A stretch of DNA of 64,000 nt. Origin: Haloglomus halophilum (GTDB taxonomy: Archaea > Halobacteriota > Halobacteria > Halobacteriales > Haloarculaceae). The notes under the pieces are model-generated. The model saw only the letters and a list, made by a program, of their open reading frames with translations. It had not been told where the DNA came from and searched no databases. The position numbers and the translations under genes are program-made. The stretch spans positions 3,409,149 through 3,473,148 of the forward strand of contig NZ_CP101166.1 in NCBI RefSeq assembly GCF_024298885.1. The letters are read 5' to 3'. Positions 62,038 through 64,000 of this stretch are shown here, piece after piece (the first letter of the stretch is position 1; every line of letters starts with the position of its first letter).

Positions 62038-62894
62038 GCGCCGACGACGGTGGACGCACGGACGGCGGTACCGTCCCCCACGAGTCGCCCCCGCCGACCG
62101 CCGGCGCCGGCCGCACGAGCCTTCGGGAGTCGTACGTCCTCGCGCGGGCGGTGGCGTACAAGTCGCTCATCCTCCGGGTCCGGTACGCGTTCAACACGGT
62201 CACGAACCTGTTCACCATCTACGTCTTCTTCGCGCTCCTGTTCTTCGGCGGGCGGGCCATCGCGCCGCAGGCCATCACGAACTCGCTGACGGGCATCATC
62301 GTCGGCTTCTTCCTCCTGCTGATGGCGACGGTGGCGTACTCGGACCTGTCATGGGAACTCATCCGCGAGGCCCAGTGGGGCACGCTCGAGCAGCTCTACA
62401 TGTCGCCGCTCGGCTTCCGCCGCGTCGTCTTCCTGAAGACGGCCGTCAACATCCTCGTCGCGTTCGCCTTCGGGGCCATCCTGCTCGCCCTGATGCTGGC
62501 GACGACCGGCACGACGCTGGCGCTCGACCCGCTGACGGTCGTTCCGCTCGGCCTCCTGTCGCTCGGGCCCGCCGTCGGGGTCGGGTACGTGCTTGGCGGG
62601 CTGGCGCTGCTGTTCAAGCGCGTCGAGAACGTCTTCCAGATCGTCCAGTTCAGCTTCGTCGGCCTCGTCGCGGCGCCGGTCGACGCCTACCCGCTGTTGA
62701 AGCTCCTACCGCTTTCACTCGGCGCGGAGCTCCTGCGGAACGCGATGGGCGGCGGGCTCCGGCTCTGGGAGCTGCCGACCGCCGACCTCGCGTTGCTGGT
62801 GGTGAAGGCCGTCGTCTACGTGGCCGTCGGGCACGTCGTCTTCGGCTGGTTCGCGCGACGGGCCCGCGATGGCGGCAAACTGGGGAAGTACTGA
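62034..62894 (+). CDS. ABC-2 type transporter, permease subunit
   Basis: 286 residues, GTG start overlapping the ATPase stop. Six membrane segments after a charged N-terminus: FNTVTNLFTIYVFFALLFFG, SLTGIIVGFFLLLMATVAYS, FLKTAVNILVAFAFGAILLA and others, with the cytoplasmic loop WELIREAQWGTLEQLYMSPL. With the ATPase it forms a two-subunit exporter. The cargo is unknown. The next gene is on the other strand. Confidence 0.93.
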   Translation: MSADDGGRTDGGTVPHESPPPTAGAGRTSLRESYVLARAVAYKSLILRVRYAFNTVTNLFTIYVFFALLFFGGRAIAPQAITNSLTGIIVGFFLLLMATVAYSDLSWELIREAQWGTLEQLYMSPLGFRRVVFLKTAVNILVAFAFGAILLALMLATTGTTLALDPLTVVPLGLLSLGPAVGVGYVLGGLALLFKRVENVFQIVQFSFVGLVAAPVDAYPLLKLLPLSLGAELLRNAMGGGLRLWELPTADLALLVVKAVVYVAVGHVVFGWFARRARDGGKLGKY

Positions 62895-62922
62895 CCCCCG
62901 AACGTTTCGCGGATCGATGACA

Positions 62923-63339
62923 CTACGAACTCTGTCGGTCCCCCGTACGGAGCACGTCGAGGCACTCCTTCACGAAGCTCGAAAGTCGGCTCCCGACGAG
63001 GTGGTCCATCGAGACGCCGACAGCCGAGCCATCCGGGAGCAGCAGATGGACGACCAGCGCCTCCCCGAAGACGTGGGTCGAGGCGTGCAGCGGCCCGAAC
63101 TCGGGGTCGTCTTCGGTGGGCGCGCGAGCCACCCGCTCCGCCTCGTAGAGGGCGTTGATACGTTCGACGCGTGAGTGAACGGCCGCTTCGGAGATGTCGT
63201 CCCGGGCGAAATGCAGTGTCGCCCCCGACCCGTCGTAGACCACACAGCTCCGGAAGCTGTCGCCGAACCGCTTCCGGAGGTGTTCGACGAGCGCCCCCAC
63301 GTCCGTGGAGTGCCCGTTGCTGTCGCCACTCGATACCAT
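62923..63339 (-). CDS. Haloarchaeal protein, DUF7522-like
   Basis: 138 residues from the ATG at 63339 (MVSSGDSNGHSTDVGALVEH). Alpha/beta layout: LVEHLRKRFGDSFRSCVVYD, TLHFARDDISEAAVHSRVER, ALVVHLLLPDGSAVGVSMDH and SRLSSFVKECLDVLRTG. This matches small haloarchaeal DUF7522-type proteins, which lack a known role. It is divergent from methylmalonyl-CoA mutase, whose start is 104 bases away. Confidence 0.75.
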   Translation of the reverse strand: MVSSGDSNGHSTDVGALVEHLRKRFGDSFRSCVVYDGSGATLHFARDDISEAAVHSRVERINALYEAERVARAPTEDDPEFGPLHASTHVFGEALVVHLLLPDGSAVGVSMDHLVGSRLSSFVKECLDVLRTGDRQSS

Positions 63340-63442
63340 GAGTGTCGGTAGCACCAACCGGGCTTGAGCTTTCGGATGGCCGGTGCCGAAGCCGACCGCC
63401 TGCACGCCAACCTTCTTGCCGGGACGGTGCGAAGCCGGGCGT

Positions 63443-64000
63443 ATGTTCGACGAGGAGGACCTCGAATCCATCCGGGAGTCCCGTGCGGAGTGGGAGTCCG
63501 ACACTCTGGACCCGTGGCTCGAACGGGGTGGCGAGCGCAAGGACGAGTTCGTCACCGTCTCGAACCACGGGGTCGACCGCCTCTACACGCCCGACGACGT
63601 GGCCGACATCGACTACGACGAGGACCTCGGGATGCCCGGCGAACCGCCGTACACCCGCGGACCGTACCCGACGATGTACCGGGGACGGACGTGGACGATG
63701 CGCCAGTTCGCCGGCTTCGGCACCGCCGAGGAGACCAACGAGCGGTTCCACTACCTCATCGACGAGGGGCAGACCGGCCTCTCGACGGCGTTCGACATGC
63801 CGTCGCTGATGGGGCTTGACTCGGACGACCCGATGAGTCTCGGCGAGGTCGGCAAGGAGGGTGTCGCCGTCGACACGCTCGCGGACATGGAGGTGCTGTT
63901 CGACGGCATCGATATCGGTGAGGTGAGCACATCGTTCACCATCAACCCCTCCGCGGCGGTCATCTACGCGATGTACCTCGCGCTGGCCGACCAGCAGGAC
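63443..64000 (+). CDS. mcmA: Methylmalonyl-CoA mutase large subunit (N-terminal part; runs off window)
   Basis: 186 codons to the right edge; the rest is outside. The N-terminal start and the substrate region match the haloarchaeal mutase alpha subunit: [56 protein letters not shown] and [20 protein letters not shown]. It converts methylmalonyl-CoA to succinyl-CoA with adenosylcobalamin; the B12-binding part is normally on a separate small subunit in archaea. With the acyl-CoA carboxylase at 12-16 kb it completes the propionyl-CoA route. Confidence 0.95.
   Translation, partial: MFDEEDLESIRESRAEWESDTLDPWLERGGERKDEFVTVSNHGVDRLYTPDDVADIDYDEDLGMPGEPPYTRGPYPTMYRGRTWTMRQFAGFGTAEETNERFHYLIDEGQTGLSTAFDMPSLMGLDSDDPMSLGEVGKEGVAVDTLADMEVLFDGIDIGEVSTSFTINPSAAVIYAMYLALADQQD

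Overview
The window is a piece of a haloarchaeal chromosome (class Halobacteria; genus not assigned). The signs are very high GC, proteins rich in Asp and Glu, start codons preceded at about 25-30 bases by TATA-like elements (leaderless-type promoters) with few Shine-Dalgarno sequences, twin-arginine/lipobox signal peptides, many GTG starts and 1-4 base stop/start overlaps, and archaeal or haloarchaeal families (F420-type LLM oxidoreductases, TIGR00300 protein, TrkA-N/DHH protein, haloarchaeal small DUFs). No rRNA, tRNA, CRISPR array or intact transposase was recognised.

Layout. 1-5 kb: a cell-surface protein with a Thr/Ala-rich stalk (cut by the left edge), a phasin-like coiled-coil protein, and a DUF445 membrane protein coupled to an Abi-alpha (DUF4393) protein. 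5-9.5 kb: enoyl-CoA hydratase, acyl-CoA dehydrogenase, then the overlapping hisC / AK6-like kinase / CDP-alcohol phosphatidyltransferase operon. 9.6-16.1 kb: TPR protein, sodium:neurotransmitter-type symporter, and the biotin-dependent acyl-CoA carboxylase (pccB, pccA). 16.2-20.3 kb: very small proteins including an overlapping zinc-ribbon pair, a GMC oxidoreductase behind an iron-box-like operator, an SdpI-like membrane protein behind an inverted repeat, and a fumarylacetoacetase-family enzyme. 20.3-28.3 kb: two acyl-CoA synthetases, a second acyl-CoA dehydrogenase, a coil-less RecF/SMC-like ATPase, a Cys-less redoxin and small conserved proteins. 28.4-30.1 kb: a Tat lipoprotein, then about 1 kb without genes that looks like a non-autonomous element with direct flanks. 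30.1-36.3 kb: CaiB-type CoA transferase, LLM oxidoreductase, EamA exporter, FAD oxidoreductase, dnaJ. 36.4-46.6 kb: secreted subtilase, small membrane proteins, a winged-helix regulator, TIGR00300 protein, a peroxiredoxin, a universal stress protein, a METTL5-like methyltransferase, a rhomboid protease and an MBL hydrolase. 46.7-54 kb: SDR, a second LLM enzyme, two lipoproteins, a thiamine-diphosphate decarboxylase and a zinc alcohol dehydrogenase. 54-64 kb: a secreted phospholipase D-like protein, HEAT-repeat protein, archaetidylserine synthase, TrkA-N/DHH phosphoesterase, CBS-ParB protein, an ABC exporter pair, and the start of methylmalonyl-CoA mutase (cut by the right edge).

How it fits together. 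The dominant theme is acyl-CoA chemistry: acyl-CoA ligases (2), acyl-CoA dehydrogenases (2), enoyl-CoA hydratase, SDR, CaiB transferase, acyl-CoA carboxylase and methylmalonyl-CoA mutase would together activate fatty or branched acids, oxidise them and send propionyl-CoA to succinyl-CoA. A second theme is the cell envelope: surface protein, subtilase, rhomboid, lipoproteins, secreted PLD protein and two phospholipid head-group transferases. The most interesting leads are the DUF445/Abi-alpha pair, the iron-box-like GMC promoter, the SdpI operator, the gene-free element at 29.1-30.05 kb, the coil-less ATPase, and the apparent lack of a pccX gene between pccB and pccA.
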